Of a stretch of DNA of 39,589 nt, positions 8,626 to 17,184 are shown piece after piece; the first letter of the stretch is position 1; every line of letters begins with the position of its first letter. The translations under genes and the position numbers were made by a program. The notes under the pieces were generated by a model. The model had not been told where the DNA came from and made no database searches. It worked only from the letters and a program-made list of their open reading frames with translations. The DNA comes from Hadesarchaea archaeon (GTDB lineage Archaea; Hadarchaeota; Hadarchaeia; Hadarchaeales; WYZ-LMO6). The DNA lies in NCBI GenBank assembly GCA_029259185.1, contig JAPDJF010000054.1, positions 1-39,589 of the forward strand, written 5' to 3'.

Positions 8626-9204
8626 TTAACTCCTTCGCCGAGAAGTTTTTGTCTCTTCCCCGAGGATTTTTGCGGCTGCGGTCTTAGCAGCCTCAAGGAG
8701 TGGTTGACTACAGAGCAACACGGGACAAGCGGATATCGGCACCTTCACGATCTTCTCAAGAGTAGTGCTTACAATGGGTGCGCACACAATAGCTTTGGCT
8801 CCCTCTTGTTCAGCGTTGAGGGCAGCAATGATCACGTCCTCAATGGTTGTTGCTCCGTATTCCTTTATTTTGATCTTCTGCCCGTGCACACTTATGTACT
8901 GGGTTTGTATCGAGTCGAGCGTTGGTCTTGCTGCGATTATAGCGATAAAAGGTTCCCGACCCCCTTCCACGTTTTCAAGTTTTCTTATGGCCTTCACTAT
9001 CTCTCGAAACGTTGAGAGACGGGGGTTGGGTCTGTCTCCCGAGATAATCTTGTAGAGGGAACTTTCAGATATGCCCGAGATCCTGCTGAATTCTTTTATA
9101 TCCAAGCGCAGCTCCCTCAGGACTTTTTTCAGAGTCTCCCTGAAGCTTTCATCCGATTCTAAACTCGACTTGAATACTTCCTCCCACTTCAAGAAGCCGG
9201 CCAT
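8626..9204 (-). CDS. XRE-type HTH regulator with C-terminal sensor-like domain
   Basis: The track starts at 9255. I prefer the ATG at 9204, because a TATA-like stretch (on the minus strand, agtatttattccc) lies about 30 bases before it. Residues roughly 20-75 form an XRE helix-turn-helix (LRLDIKEFSRISGISESSLYKIISGDRPNP). The C-terminal 110 residues (IIAARPTLDSIQ, then YGATTIEDVIIAALNAEQEGAKAIVCAP) look like a PrpR-N-type or DUF-type sensor domain seen in archaeal regulators of the COG1709 kind; that assignment is from memory. It is divergent from a GltS-like carrier across a long inverted repeat, so it probably controls that carrier and itself. Confidence 0.85.
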   Translation of the reverse strand: MAGFLKWEEVFKSSLESDESFRETLKKVLRELRLDIKEFSRISGISESSLYKIISGDRPNPRLSTFREIVKAIRKLENVEGGREPFIAIIAARPTLDSIQTQYISVHGQKIKIKEYGATTIEDVIIAALNAEQEGAKAIVCAPIVSTTLEKIVKVPISACPVLLCSQPLLEAAKTAAAKILGEETKTSRRRS

Positions 9205-9276
9205 TTTCTTCCTATTATATGATTTACCCAATTTGGGAATAAATACTTTCATCAAAATGGAACTGAGTTTGGAGAG

Positions 9277-9318
9277 TTAGACCATCCCATGTCAATACCT
9301 TTAAACGGGGTGGTCTAA
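9277..9318. promoter_or_regulatory. Inverted-repeat operator candidate between the HTH regulator and the GltS-like gene
   Basis: TTAGACCATCCC (9277-9288) and GGGGTGGTCTAA (9307-9318) match as inverted repeats at 11 of 12 positions, separated by 18 bases that contain a TATA-like acctttaaac. The carrier gene starts 52 bases further on. The arrangement, arms straddling a TATA box between a regulator and a transporter, suggests repression by the neighbouring HTH protein. Confidence 0.6.
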
Positions 9319-9369
9319 AGTTTTTCAAGCGCGGGCGATTGTGTAGCTTAGACGGGTGGAGGGAAAAAC

Positions 9370-10713
9370 ATGGGAATAGGATGGTCGTACGTGCTAGATT
9401 TCGTATTCCTCAGCGCGCTCCTTCTCTTCTCAACTCTCCTGCGTGCAAAGATCAAAATCTTTCAAAGAGTTCTAATGCCGAATGCACTGGTAGCGGGGAT
9501 CTTCGGACTTTTGTTGAGCCACCAAGTTCTCGGTTTGGTTCCATTTTATCACCTGAAGGATATGGTATATCATTTGTTGAATCTAACGTTTGCTTTTCTA
9601 GTTCTAGGTATTCCTATGGGAAAGGGGACTTATGGTCAAGCCGCTAGTACGGGTATTCTAATGAGTTTTGTTTTTGCCCTGCAACTTTTAGTGGGGCTGT
9701 CTTTAACCTTCGTTCTTTTATACACGTTCATGCCCACTCTCTTCCCAGCCTTCGGCGCGCTTATGGGGATAGGTTATGCTTCCGGTCCAGGACAAGCGTT
9801 CGCGATAGGTTCGAGCTGGGAGTCCGCTGGGTTCCCGCATGGTGGGGACGTGGGATTGATTTTCGGAGTGATAGGTTTTTTCTGGGCTTATGGTGTCGGG
9901 GTGATGTTGTTGAATCGCGGAATAGGGAAAGGTTTGAGCACCAAGATCAAGGACATGAAGAGTGTTCCGAAAGAGGTTTGGAGCGGGATACTACCCGAGA
10001 GGAAACAGAGACCGGTTGGAAAACTCACAACCTCTTCAGAGGTGGTGGACACGTTTACGGTTCAGATAGCCCTGGGCGGATTGGTCTATATGTTGGCATA
10101 CATGGTGGCGAAGGGTGTGGATGAACTGATTTCGGTCAATGCTGTCTGGGGGGTACTTTTCATACTCACGGTGATCACGGGTTTTGTGGTTAGGATGATT
10201 ATCGAAAGAACTGGTGGGGATAAGTTGTTGTCTCCCGGGGTCCAGAGACACATGGCTGGAGCATGCGTTGATTACACAGTAGCTGCGTCGGTGGCGGCCA
10301 TTTCCATACCGGTGGTGAGCGAGTATGCAGTACCCTTGGTCCTCATAGCTCTCATGGGCGGGCTCGCAACACTTCTGGTGTTCTTTTGGTTGCCGAGGAA
10401 AATCTGGCGGAATTATCGGTTCGAGAGAACGCTCGTATGTTACGGAACCCTTACGGGAACGATGGATTCAGGTATTGCCCTTTGTAGGGTAGTGGATCCC
10501 GAACTCAGCACTCCAGCGGTGACCGATTACGTGCGTGGAATGCCTTTGATGTTCGTTTTAGTTATGCCTCTCTTCGCCATAGCTTCCATACCCGTACTCG
10601 GTTACGGTCTTCCAGATTCCTCTCTCTATTGTATCTCCGCGATCCTCCTTCTCTTAGTTTGTATGGGGGTCCTAGTTGGGTTATGGAAAAAAATAGGGTA
10701 CTGGGGGGACTGA
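9370..10713 (+). CDS. GltS-like sodium/carboxylate symporter
   Basis: 447 residues with about ten to twelve hydrophobic segments. Two inverted halves contain the family's central loops: ALMGIGYASGPGQAFAIGSSWESAGF with GGDVGLIFGVIGFFWAYGVG in the first, and YGTLTGTMDSGIALCRVVDPE in the second. This is the GltS (sodium:glutamate symporter) superfamily pattern, although archaeal members often carry other substrates and the ligand here is unknown. It is divergent from the XRE regulator and preceded by the inverted repeat at 9277-9318. Confidence 0.8.
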   Translation: MGIGWSYVLDFVFLSALLLFSTLLRAKIKIFQRVLMPNALVAGIFGLLLSHQVLGLVPFYHLKDMVYHLLNLTFAFLVLGIPMGKGTYGQAASTGILMSFVFALQLLVGLSLTFVLLYTFMPTLFPAFGALMGIGYASGPGQAFAIGSSWESAGFPHGGDVGLIFGVIGFFWAYGVGVMLLNRGIGKGLSTKIKDMKSVPKEVWSGILPERKQRPVGKLTTSSEVVDTFTVQIALGGLVYMLAYMVAKGVDELISVNAVWGVLFILTVITGFVVRMIIERTGGDKLLSPGVQRHMAGACVDYTVAASVAAISIPVVSEYAVPLVLIALMGGLATLLVFFWLPRKIWRNYRFERTLVCYGTLTGTMDSGIALCRVVDPELSTPAVTDYVRGMPLMFVLVMPLFAIASIPVLGYGLPDSSLYCISAILLLLVCMGVLVGLWKKIGYWGD

Positions 10714-10795
10714 TCTCCCACTGTTTTTCGTAATCGTTCAGAATCGGAAGAGGAGCGGATGACGAGGGGATGAGGTGCCCCTGCTGGAGCAGTGT

Positions 10796-11569
10796 TCACA
10801 ATGGTCGGAGGGGGATAACTTGGGGTTTTTCATCTTCCCATAGCACCTTCACCTTTACACCATAGCAATTCTTCAAATTTTTTTGAGTCAGGACTTCCTC
10901 AGGTTTTCCTATCGCGAGGATTTTCCCGTTGTTGAGCATTATCATTTCATCGGAGAACCTGGATGCTAGGTTCAGATCGTGCATGGCCATGAGTACAACG
11001 AGTTTTTCGTGTTTCAGAGTACTCCTGATGAAAGCGAGCACTTCGAGTTGGTGTCTGATGTCCAAGTTCCCGGTGGGCTCATCCAAAAGCAGAATCTTGG
11101 GCTCTTGCACCAAAGCTCTGGCTATCATGACTTTCTGTTTCTCACCATCACTGAGTTCATCGAAGTATCTGAGGGCTAGGGCCTCCAACTTCATACGCTT
11201 CAGAATATCCCACATTACATCGATATCACGAGTGCTGGGTTTCCATCCGATGTAGGGTTTCCTTCCCAACATGAGGACATCGAGAACGCGAAATGGAAAA
11301 ACATTCGGATACGTCCTCGGCACGTAGGCGATGAGCTTTGATAGCTCCTTGGATCCCAATTCACTTATCTCCCTTCCGTCGACCATTATCGTCCCCCGCT
11401 TGGGTTTCAGTATGCGATCTATACACCTCAACAGAGTGGTTTTGCCTGAGCCGTTTGGGCCCACCACACTCACCACGCTTCCCTCCTTCACCTTCATTGT
11501 GATGTTGTGGAGTGCTCGGGTGCTTCCGTAGTCGAACGAAATCCCACATATCTCGATTTTCATCCCCAA
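10796..11569 (-). CDS. FecE/BtuD-type ABC transporter ATP-binding protein
   Basis: 257 residues with Walker A GPNGSGKTT (about 37-45), Q-loop region, signature LSDGEKQKVMIARAL (about 137), Walker B ILLLDEPTGNLD (about 158) and the H-loop MAMHDLNLA. This combination is typical of ATPases for iron-siderophore, heme or cobalamin importers. It is the last gene of a three-gene operon. Its start overlaps the permease stop by ten bases, or by four if the third-codon ATG at 11563 is used. Confidence 0.95.
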   Translation of the reverse strand: MGMKIEICGISFDYGSTRALHNITMKVKEGSVVSVVGPNGSGKTTLLRCIDRILKPKRGTIMVDGREISELGSKELSKLIAYVPRTYPNVFPFRVLDVLMLGRKPYIGWKPSTRDIDVMWDILKRMKLEALALRYFDELSDGEKQKVMIARALVQEPKILLLDEPTGNLDIRHQLEVLAFIRSTLKHEKLVVLMAMHDLNLASRFSDEMIMLNNGKILAIGKPEEVLTQKNLKNCYGVKVKVLWEDEKPQVIPLRPL

Positions 11570-12615
11570 TACCTCCTTCTCTCTTTCATGAGGAGATACA
11601 CGAAGAAGGGCACCCCCATAAGGGATGTCGGGATCCCAACCGGGATCTCGGTTGGTGCAATGATCGTTCTAGCCACGGTATCTGCTCCCAACAAGAGAAG
11701 GCCTCCCATCAGACAAGCGCATGGCAACGAAAATCTATGGTCCCCCCCAACCGTCATTCGAGCCATGTGTGGAGCAACGAGTCCGATGAATCCAATGGTA
11801 CCGGTAAAGCACACCACGGTAGAGACGATGAGGGTGGCTAGAACGAGTGAAGCGGTTCTGACGAATCCCACTTCGACACCTAAGCTGGCCGCGATTTCGT
11901 CTCCGGCACTCACAGCGTTGAGATCCCAAGTCATCCGGATCAGTAGGGGAAGTAGCAAAAACATCATCATGGTGACAGGAACGAGTTCTTCCCAGGTGGT
12001 GGGGTTGAGACTCCCCATTAACCAGAAAACGATTTGTTGAAGTGCATCGGGTTCAGCTACATATTCTAAGAGGGAGGTCATGGCTGCAAACATGTACATC
12101 ACGACGATCCCCGTCAAAATTACAGATTCGGAGGTCATCCCTCTCAATCCGCTTATTCCAGAGACTAGGAAAGCCGCGAGTAACGAGAAGATGAACGCAT
12201 TCGTAATGACCAAATACTTAGATCCTCCAACCATCCCCACCCCAAGCACGATGGCTAAGGCAGCCCCGAAGCCGGCGGCGGAGGACACACCAATGGTGTA
12301 GGGGCTTACAAGGGGATTTCGGAGGGTTGCCTGTAGCGTGATCCCAGAAACTGCGAGACCACCGCCGGCCACTATCGCCATGAGCACGCGTGGTAGCCTG
12401 AATTCCCAAACTATGAATTCCTTCACCCCCCTCAGGGGCTCGAGGGGATGGGTGATTTTCGAAACGATAGCAGAGATCGTATCTCTAAAAGTCAGGTCAG
12501 CGGCTCCTAGCGTGGTGGCTACGATAGCTGTGAGCAAGAGCAGAACCCATAGGAGTAGGAGGGTGAAAAATTTTTCTGCGGTTAATCTGTCGTAAATCCT
12601 CCCTCGAGTTTTCAC
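11560..12615 (-). CDS. FecCD/BtuC-type ABC transporter permease
   Basis: The track ORF extends to 12735 inside the upstream gene. The real start is most likely GTG 12615, whose GTGA overlaps the TGA stop of the binding-protein gene. That gives 351 residues, normal for the family. About nine or ten hydrophobic segments are present, with the family motifs LPRVLMAIVAGGGLAVSGITLQATLRNPL, GVSSAAGFGAALAI and FIGLVAPHMARM. The product forms the membrane channel for a metal-chelate importer and is translationally coupled to the binding protein. Confidence 0.95.
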   Translation of the reverse strand: MKTRGRIYDRLTAEKFFTLLLLWVLLLLTAIVATTLGAADLTFRDTISAIVSKITHPLEPLRGVKEFIVWEFRLPRVLMAIVAGGGLAVSGITLQATLRNPLVSPYTIGVSSAAGFGAALAIVLGVGMVGGSKYLVITNAFIFSLLAAFLVSGISGLRGMTSESVILTGIVVMYMFAAMTSLLEYVAEPDALQQIVFWLMGSLNPTTWEELVPVTMMMFLLLPLLIRMTWDLNAVSAGDEIAASLGVEVGFVRTASLVLATLIVSTVVCFTGTIGFIGLVAPHMARMTVGGDHRFSLPCACLMGGLLLLGADTVARTIIAPTEIPVGIPTSLMGVPFFVYLLMKERRRYWG

Positions 12616-13688
12616 GGGTACGCGAACACCCCTTTGTACTCGAGTCCTATGAAGTTCTCTAAGATGGTGCGGTGAATCAGCTCTGGATCCAAGTTCTCGA
12701 AAAGCTGTGGATAAAACCATTTGGCCAAATAACACATACCAACCACCTCTCTAGGCCCCAGCCAAACGGCTTGTGAGAGGAGGTGAACTCTCCCCTCTTT
12801 CACAGCTTTCATGTGCTCCTGCCATCCAGTTCTTCCTGTTATATCCTCCATCAGTTCTTGGAGGTCTTCCGTGTCCAAGACACCGTATCCACATCGGAGT
12901 GTCTTCGGCGTGAGTTTTATTACCACATCTGGATCTCGTTCAAGTATCCATTCTGAACTCACTTTAGGATAGGGCACGGGCTCGGCGGCAGCGATGTTTA
13001 TTCCTCCAGCAATGGTTATGAGTTTGTGTGCTGCGCCCTCCGAGTTTGAAGTGTAACCTGTGGCGCTCTCATAATATACTCGAACTCTCTCCCCAGGTTC
13101 CAGATCTTTCACACGATCTTTTATCTTATCCATCCAAGACTGGATGAACTTAGCGTATTCGTTAGCCCTTTCGGTCTTGCCAAACATCAATCCTATCGTT
13201 TTTATGTCGTTTATGAGCGTGTCCACTTCGTAGCAATTGAGCCGCACGACCTTGATCCCGAGGGACTCCAAAGTTTCTTCTAGCTCGGGTCCAGGCCATT
13301 TCTCATATGTTATTACTATCTGCGGATGGAGTTCGGCTATCCTCTCATAGCTGGGGGAATACCACTTACCTACTGTGGGAGTGTTTTCGAATATAATTCC
13401 AAGTTCTCTGGTAACCGAGTCTTTGGTAGCGGTGTAGTCGTTTACACCAATCACTCTGTTTTCGGCATCCAAGATACATATCGTCTCAGCGGCATCGCTG
13501 TTAAGAACCACTACACGTTCTAATGGTAGGGGGACTTCGACGTACCTACCGGCGGAGTCCACGATCGTGAGAGTGTTTTCGGTGATGAGCTTACTCCCTA
13601 TGATGTGTCCGATCCCCATTCCTACGATCACAGAGATGGTTATGCCGATTGTTCCGAGGATTATCGGATATTTCGACTCAGGAACCAT
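12612..13688 (-). CDS. BtuF/FepB-type substrate-binding protein, membrane anchored
   Basis: 358 residues with one N-terminal hydrophobic segment (residues 8-30) that likely anchors it outside the membrane. The two lobes show family features: LPLERVVVLNSDAAETICILDAENRVIGVND near the start, HPQIVITYEKWPGPEL, and the C-terminal AVKEGRVHLLSQAVWLGP. It is the first gene of the importer operon. A perfect 18-bp palindrome and a TATA-like box lie just upstream. The ligand is probably an iron chelate, heme or corrinoid; an F430- or corrinoid-dependent organism would need nickel, iron and cobalt, so the ligand is open. Confidence 0.93.
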   Translation of the reverse strand: MVPESKYPIILGTIGITISVIVGMGIGHIIGSKLITENTLTIVDSAGRYVEVPLPLERVVVLNSDAAETICILDAENRVIGVNDYTATKDSVTRELGIIFENTPTVGKWYSPSYERIAELHPQIVITYEKWPGPELEETLESLGIKVVRLNCYEVDTLINDIKTIGLMFGKTERANEYAKFIQSWMDKIKDRVKDLEPGERVRVYYESATGYTSNSEGAAHKLITIAGGINIAAAEPVPYPKVSSEWILERDPDVVIKLTPKTLRCGYGVLDTEDLQELMEDITGRTGWQEHMKAVKEGRVHLLSQAVWLGPREVVGMCYLAKWFYPQLFENLDPELIHRTILENFIGLEYKGVFAYP

Positions 13689-13723
13689 CTTTATCTAACC
13701 GAAAATGTGTATTTAAAAATTAC

Positions 13724-13741
13724 TTGTTTCATATGAAACAA
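13724..13741. promoter_or_regulatory. Perfect 18-bp palindrome upstream of the metal-chelate ABC operon
   Basis: TTGTTTCATATGAAACAA reads the same on both strands. It lies next to an A/T-rich box (atttaaaaat, 13711-13720) that on the minus strand can serve as the TATA element of the binding-protein gene, about 25 bases from its start. The site is also only 48 bases upstream of the divergent DUF2117 gene. It is probably the operator of a metal-responsive repressor such as a DtxR- or Fur-like protein; none is encoded in the window. Confidence 0.65.
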
Positions 13742-13788
13742 ATTCAAAAATATATCAGAAGAATTTTTCAAGTGATTAGGGTGATTGA

Positions 13789-14859
13789 CTGAAAATTGCA
13801 GTTTTCTTCCACATGCCGGGAATCTTTGACAGCGGATGGGCCAAACGGATCATAGATTTTTTGAGAACCAAACACGAGGTTCTACCCACGACATACGGCA
13901 CGATGGGAAGAACTGCTTTGTTCGATAGCGGTCTGGAAAGGGAAATCCAGTTCGTTAAGGGAGAGCCCAGTGAGATACTCACGAAAATTTCGAAGACGGT
14001 TGATGCTTTCGTCTTACCGATGTACGCGACTTCCCCTTTGAAAAGTCATGCGCACTGTTGGCACCTCTTGAAGTCCTCGGGCATCACAAAACCTTTGGTG
14101 GAGATAGAGGCAAAAAGCAGGTGTGTGATCCCTTGGAACAAGGAGGCTAGAGAACTCTCATCCTGGATAGCGAGTGGACTTAGGCTTGAGTTAAAGGAAG
14201 CCCCAGCTTTTGGTGAGACCTTTTGGGTCTCTGGTGGGAAGAAATACAGGAGAATCTTAGGGGTGGAGGTGGGGGATTATGTAATGGTTAACAGAGTAGT
14301 GATTGGAAGGGCCAACTCGGAAAATGTCATTTTAGTGGAGGAGAATGGGGTCTTGACGGAGTTCGTCGGAGTGGATCTAAAACTTGGGGGTTTGAGAAAG
14401 CTGCAAAAATTGGAGAAGATCGATCTGAAGAAAATTAGAGTTGAGACCACTTCTTCCTTGAGGTTCACGACCAAAAAGCCGAGGATGATCGAGATCCCGA
14501 AAAGAAGCGGAGTAGTTTTCATAGATCATGCGGGATACGATGTTTACGATCTAGCTTGGGGTGTAGAAGGTGTGGTGGTTGTAGGAGATGATACTTCTTC
14601 GATAGTGGGGGATATCCTCTTCCGTTTGCAAGTCCCGATATTGGGCATCGTGGATGGAGATGAAGACAAATTGTTGAAGGGATCTCAATTGAGTGAGGGA
14701 TCGGTAATACTCACCGTTGAAAACGACGATTCCGTGGGTGAAGAGGTTTTCAGAAAGGTCTTCAAGCGGAAGGCGAGACTCGGACGAAAGTTCAGCGAAG
14801 TCAAGCGAGAGATAATTTTCCTCTTAAGAGACAAGATCAAGAGAATTCTCGAAGTTTGA
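13789..14859 (+). CDS. DUF2117 archaeal protein, probable CTG start
   Basis: The track starts at ATG 13813, but the frame is open back to a TGA at 13786. Reading from CTG 13789 gives KIAVFFHMPGIFDSG, which matches the expected first strand of this family, and GGGTGA lies five bases upstream as a ribosome site. The motif GTMGRTALFDSG and the overall 348-356-residue length fit DUF2117, a family I know mainly from methanogens and relatives. Its function is not known. It has a nucleotide-binding-like alpha/beta look with GILGIVDGDEDK near the C-terminus. It is divergent from the ABC operon. Confidence 0.8.
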   Translation: MKIAVFFHMPGIFDSGWAKRIIDFLRTKHEVLPTTYGTMGRTALFDSGLEREIQFVKGEPSEILTKISKTVDAFVLPMYATSPLKSHAHCWHLLKSSGITKPLVEIEAKSRCVIPWNKEARELSSWIASGLRLELKEAPAFGETFWVSGGKKYRRILGVEVGDYVMVNRVVIGRANSENVILVEENGVLTEFVGVDLKLGGLRKLQKLEKIDLKKIRVETTSSLRFTTKKPRMIEIPKRSGVVFIDHAGYDVYDLAWGVEGVVVVGDDTSSIVGDILFRLQVPILGIVDGDEDKLLKGSQLSEGSVILTVENDDSVGEEVFRKVFKRKARLGRKFSEVKREIIFLLRDKIKRILEV

Positions 14860-14960
14860 CCTGGCGGTCGAACAGACAGGTGTGGAGGATAGATTTCGGT
14901 CGCGGAGTGTCACTTTTAAAACTCAAATTTTTAGCCAACGATGGCAAAAATTAAGCTGGT

Positions 14961-15077
14961 AGCCCCGTGGGGTAGGCCGCTTTAGGTTAGCGGGCCCAAT
15001 GGTCAGGCTTAAGCCCCATAAAAGCCTACGGGCCTTTGGAGCCCGTGACACCGGTTCGAATCCGGTCGGGGCTACCA
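14961..15077 (+). tRNA. tRNA-Gln (anticodon TTG) with D-arm insertions
   Basis: The acceptor stem pairs AGCCCCG with CGGGGCT, followed by A and an encoded CCA. The T arm is ACCGG-TTCGAAT-CCGGT. The anticodon arm is CGGGC-CTTTGGA-GCCCG, giving anticodon TTG (Gln). Compared with a standard archaeal tRNA-Gln, about 24 extra bases (near 14976-14999) lie in the D loop, and a further block (GGCTTAAGCCCCATAAAA, near 15006-15022) lies before the anticodon stem. Both can fold as hairpins, so they are probably introns. The exact splice points cannot be fixed by eye. Confidence 0.85.
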
Positions 15078-15204
15078 CTCTGTGCCGTTAACTCGTTCTG
15101 CAGTCTTTTATAGGAGGTAAGCTAGAGCAAGGAGTTTGGTTCAGTTACCTCTACGGGGTTTTTGGAGAAAGTTTTTGAGAGTCCAGAGGCTTATCTAATT
15201 TAGT

Positions 15205-15306
15205 AGCCCCGTGGGGTAGGCCGCTTTACGGTTAGGCGGGCCCAATGGTCAATCCTGCGAGGCTCTGGACCTCGCGACTCCGGTTCGAATCCGGACGGGG
15301 CTACCA
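15205..15306 (+). tRNA. tRNA-Gln (anticodon CTG) with D-loop insertion
   Basis: AGCCCCG pairs with CGGGGCT, then A and encoded CCA. The T arm is TCCGG-TTCGAAT-CCGGA. The anticodon arm is CGAGG-CTCTGGA-CCTCG, anticodon CTG (Gln). The D arm reads GGGT...ATCC once about 26 bases (near 15220-15245: GCCGC...GCGGGCCCAA) are removed. This insertion is almost the same as the one in the tRNA-Gln(TTG) gene 200 bases upstream, so the two genes arose by duplication. Confidence 0.88.
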
Positions 15307-15401
15307 CTTGGGATAGTTTCGGTGGATGAATAGTTCCCCCTAGCCGAAGATCATTCCTACTTCCACTTTCAGGTGCAGGAAATCTGAATCGGTCGCCGAG
15401 T

Positions 15402-15635
15402 TCAAATTTCTACTACAATCGCAGTGTTTGTATCCACAACGCCTTTTATCCGGTGGATTCCCCCCACCACGGTATTCGTGAGCGATGCTAGGTCCTTTGT
15501 TTCCACGAAAGCGATGATGTCGTAGGGTCCCGTGACCGTGTGGATAGATTTGATCCCTCGAACCTTTCTGAGTTCCTTGGCAACCGATTTGACCTTCCCT
15601 ATGGCCACGGTTATCAAGACGTAGGCTTGCATCAC
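15402..15635 (-). CDS. Stand-alone Lrp/AsnC-type RAM ligand-binding domain
   Basis: 77 residues with the complete RAM (regulation of amino acid metabolism) fold: AYVLITVAIGKVKSVAKELRKVRGI, the turn TVTGPYDIIAFVETKD, and VVDTNTAIVVEI. There is no DNA-binding helix-turn-helix. Such single-domain proteins exist in many archaea and assemble as dimers or octamers that bind amino acids. It ends the minus-strand group with the TraB and ArfC genes. Confidence 0.9.
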   Translation of the reverse strand: MMQAYVLITVAIGKVKSVAKELRKVRGIKSIHTVTGPYDIIAFVETKDLASLTNTVVGGIHRIKGVVDTNTAIVVEI

Positions 15636-15648
15636 TTAAACTAAGTTT

Positions 15649-16356
15649 CTAGGTATAAAAGCAGTCCGAGGCCTCCCACTCGTATCTTCCCACCCAACTC
15701 TTCGAGAGGATTCGAGAGATACCCGGCAGATGACCGGCCCCCACCACACAAACGATTTTGCCATCCGTTTTGGTGAGGAGAAGTGAAATCTTCTCAGCCA
15801 TGTACCAATCTCTTTCCTTGATGAGCACTTCGTACATAGTTTTCGAGATCTTCTTCACCTCCCGGAGGATTCGTTCCACCGTTTCTTCCTCGGTGAACTT
15901 CTCTAAATCCAATCTCCTGCCTATGGGTAACATGGCTGTTGAGAGCATAACCAGTAGCTTCATTTTTTCGATAGTACCCATTCTCGAAATGAGCTTTTCC
16001 ATGGTGGTTCGAAAGCTTTGGTCTATGAACTCGATTCTAGCCCCAACTTCGCGAGCCGCCTCTGCAGCTGTTATCATTTCCCTTCCAGCCGGAGTTCCGG
16101 TGTGGCGAGACAGGTAGTTTTGCAGGTAGTGCATGAGGCGCCAGAGTATCGGTATAGAGGTCTTTTGATCGATCATTTCGTTGCTTGATGGCTGGGAGGC
16201 ACCCCTCCTCAACATGTCATATCGTTCTTGGCATAGTTCTAAGCCCACGACGGCAGGCTTTTCCTTCTTTATGATTTCTTCGACTTCTCTCGAACTCTGA
16301 GGAAAAATGTGCGCGACCCCGACAAGGAACAGCTTGTTTCCTACTCTCTTCAACAC
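15649..16356 (-). CDS. TraB/PrgY family protein, soluble core
   Basis: 235 residues with the conserved TraB marks: GVAHIFPQS at the start, VGLELCQERYDML, an ITAAEAAREVGARIEFID block, and GAGHLPGI near the end. These motifs are glutamate/histidine-rich as in putative metal-dependent proteases or pheromone-shutdown proteins. Archaeal members often carry C-terminal membrane segments; this one stops after the core. Its start overlaps the end of the arfC-like gene by seven bases. Confidence 0.9.
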   Translation of the reverse strand: MLKRVGNKLFLVGVAHIFPQSSREVEEIIKKEKPAVVGLELCQERYDMLRRGASQPSSNEMIDQKTSIPILWRLMHYLQNYLSRHTGTPAGREMITAAEAAREVGARIEFIDQSFRTTMEKLISRMGTIEKMKLLVMLSTAMLPIGRRLDLEKFTEEETVERILREVKKISKTMYEVLIKERDWYMAEKISLLLTKTDGKIVCVVGAGHLPGISRILSKSWVGRYEWEASDCFYT

Positions 16357-17006
16357 TTCGAACCCCTAGGACGATAAGTGAGGAGTAGATCCTCCCCGAC
16401 CCTCGAAATTCTTAAGAGCTCCAGCTTTATCCCTTCATTCACTCTAAAAAAACCCTCCCCTCCCACCAGCGTTTTGGCCTCGGTGCCTCCCACAATGCGG
16501 GGGGAGATCGCTATCCTTATCTCGTCCACGAGCCCCCTGCTGAGCATGGCCCAGTTAAGGGTTGAGCCACCCTCAAGAAGGAGTCTCCGAACTCCCCTTT
16601 CGTAAAGCTTCTTGAGGAGGAGGGCCAAATTTACTTCGTCCCTTCCGACCTGGATCACTTCGGCCCCCACCTTTTGTAGATTCTTCACTTTGTCTCTTCT
16701 CGCCCTCCGGGAGACCGCCACAATCGTTTTTGATGAATTATCCAATGCTTTTGCACCCGGTGGAACTCTGGCCGTTCCATCGATTATCACCCTCATCGGG
16801 TTCTTTCCTTTGGCCCTCCTCACGGTGAGGGAGGGATCATCTGCCAGCACCGTGCCGGCACCAACCATCACGGCATCCACACTGGCCCTGAGCTTATGGA
16901 GCCTATCTAAATCTTTAGAACATGAGATTCGACTGTCCCCCCCCTTTGTGGCTATTTTTCCATCGAGTGTCATCGCGGCGTTCATGATGACGTATGGGCG
17001 AGGCAT
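16350..17006 (-). CDS. arfC: Diaminohydroxyphosphoribosylaminopyrimidine-type reductase (riboflavin pathway)
   Basis: 218 residues of the RibD C-terminal/dihydrofolate-reductase-like fold: YVIMNAAMTLDGKIA, RASVDAVMVGAGTVLADDPSLTVR, NPMRVIIDG, and RRLLLEGGSTLNWAML. Without a deaminase domain, this is the archaeal single-domain form, which reduces the ribosyl side chain of the GTP-derived pyrimidine with NADPH on the way to riboflavin and F420. It is the promoter-proximal gene of the minus-strand group. Confidence 0.92.
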   Translation of the reverse strand: MPRPYVIMNAAMTLDGKIATKGGDSRISCSKDLDRLHKLRASVDAVMVGAGTVLADDPSLTVRRAKGKNPMRVIIDGTARVPPGAKALDNSSKTIVAVSRRARRDKVKNLQKVGAEVIQVGRDEVNLALLLKKLYERGVRRLLLEGGSTLNWAMLSRGLVDEIRIAISPRIVGGTEAKTLVGGEGFFRVNEGIKLELLRISRVGEDLLLTYRPRGSKC

Positions 17007-17184
17007 TCATTTTCATTTCGGTGTTTCAATCTTTAATTCCATCGGGGGGCAGTGTTTGGAAGCTTTGTTCGAATGAGTCCTCAAATAACCCAATAACAGT
17101 CAAGGACGACGAAGCACCTTTTGGATAGGGGTTCTAGTAAATATTCGTGGCTTAAGGATTTAGGGGGAACGCCAAGTTACTCTG

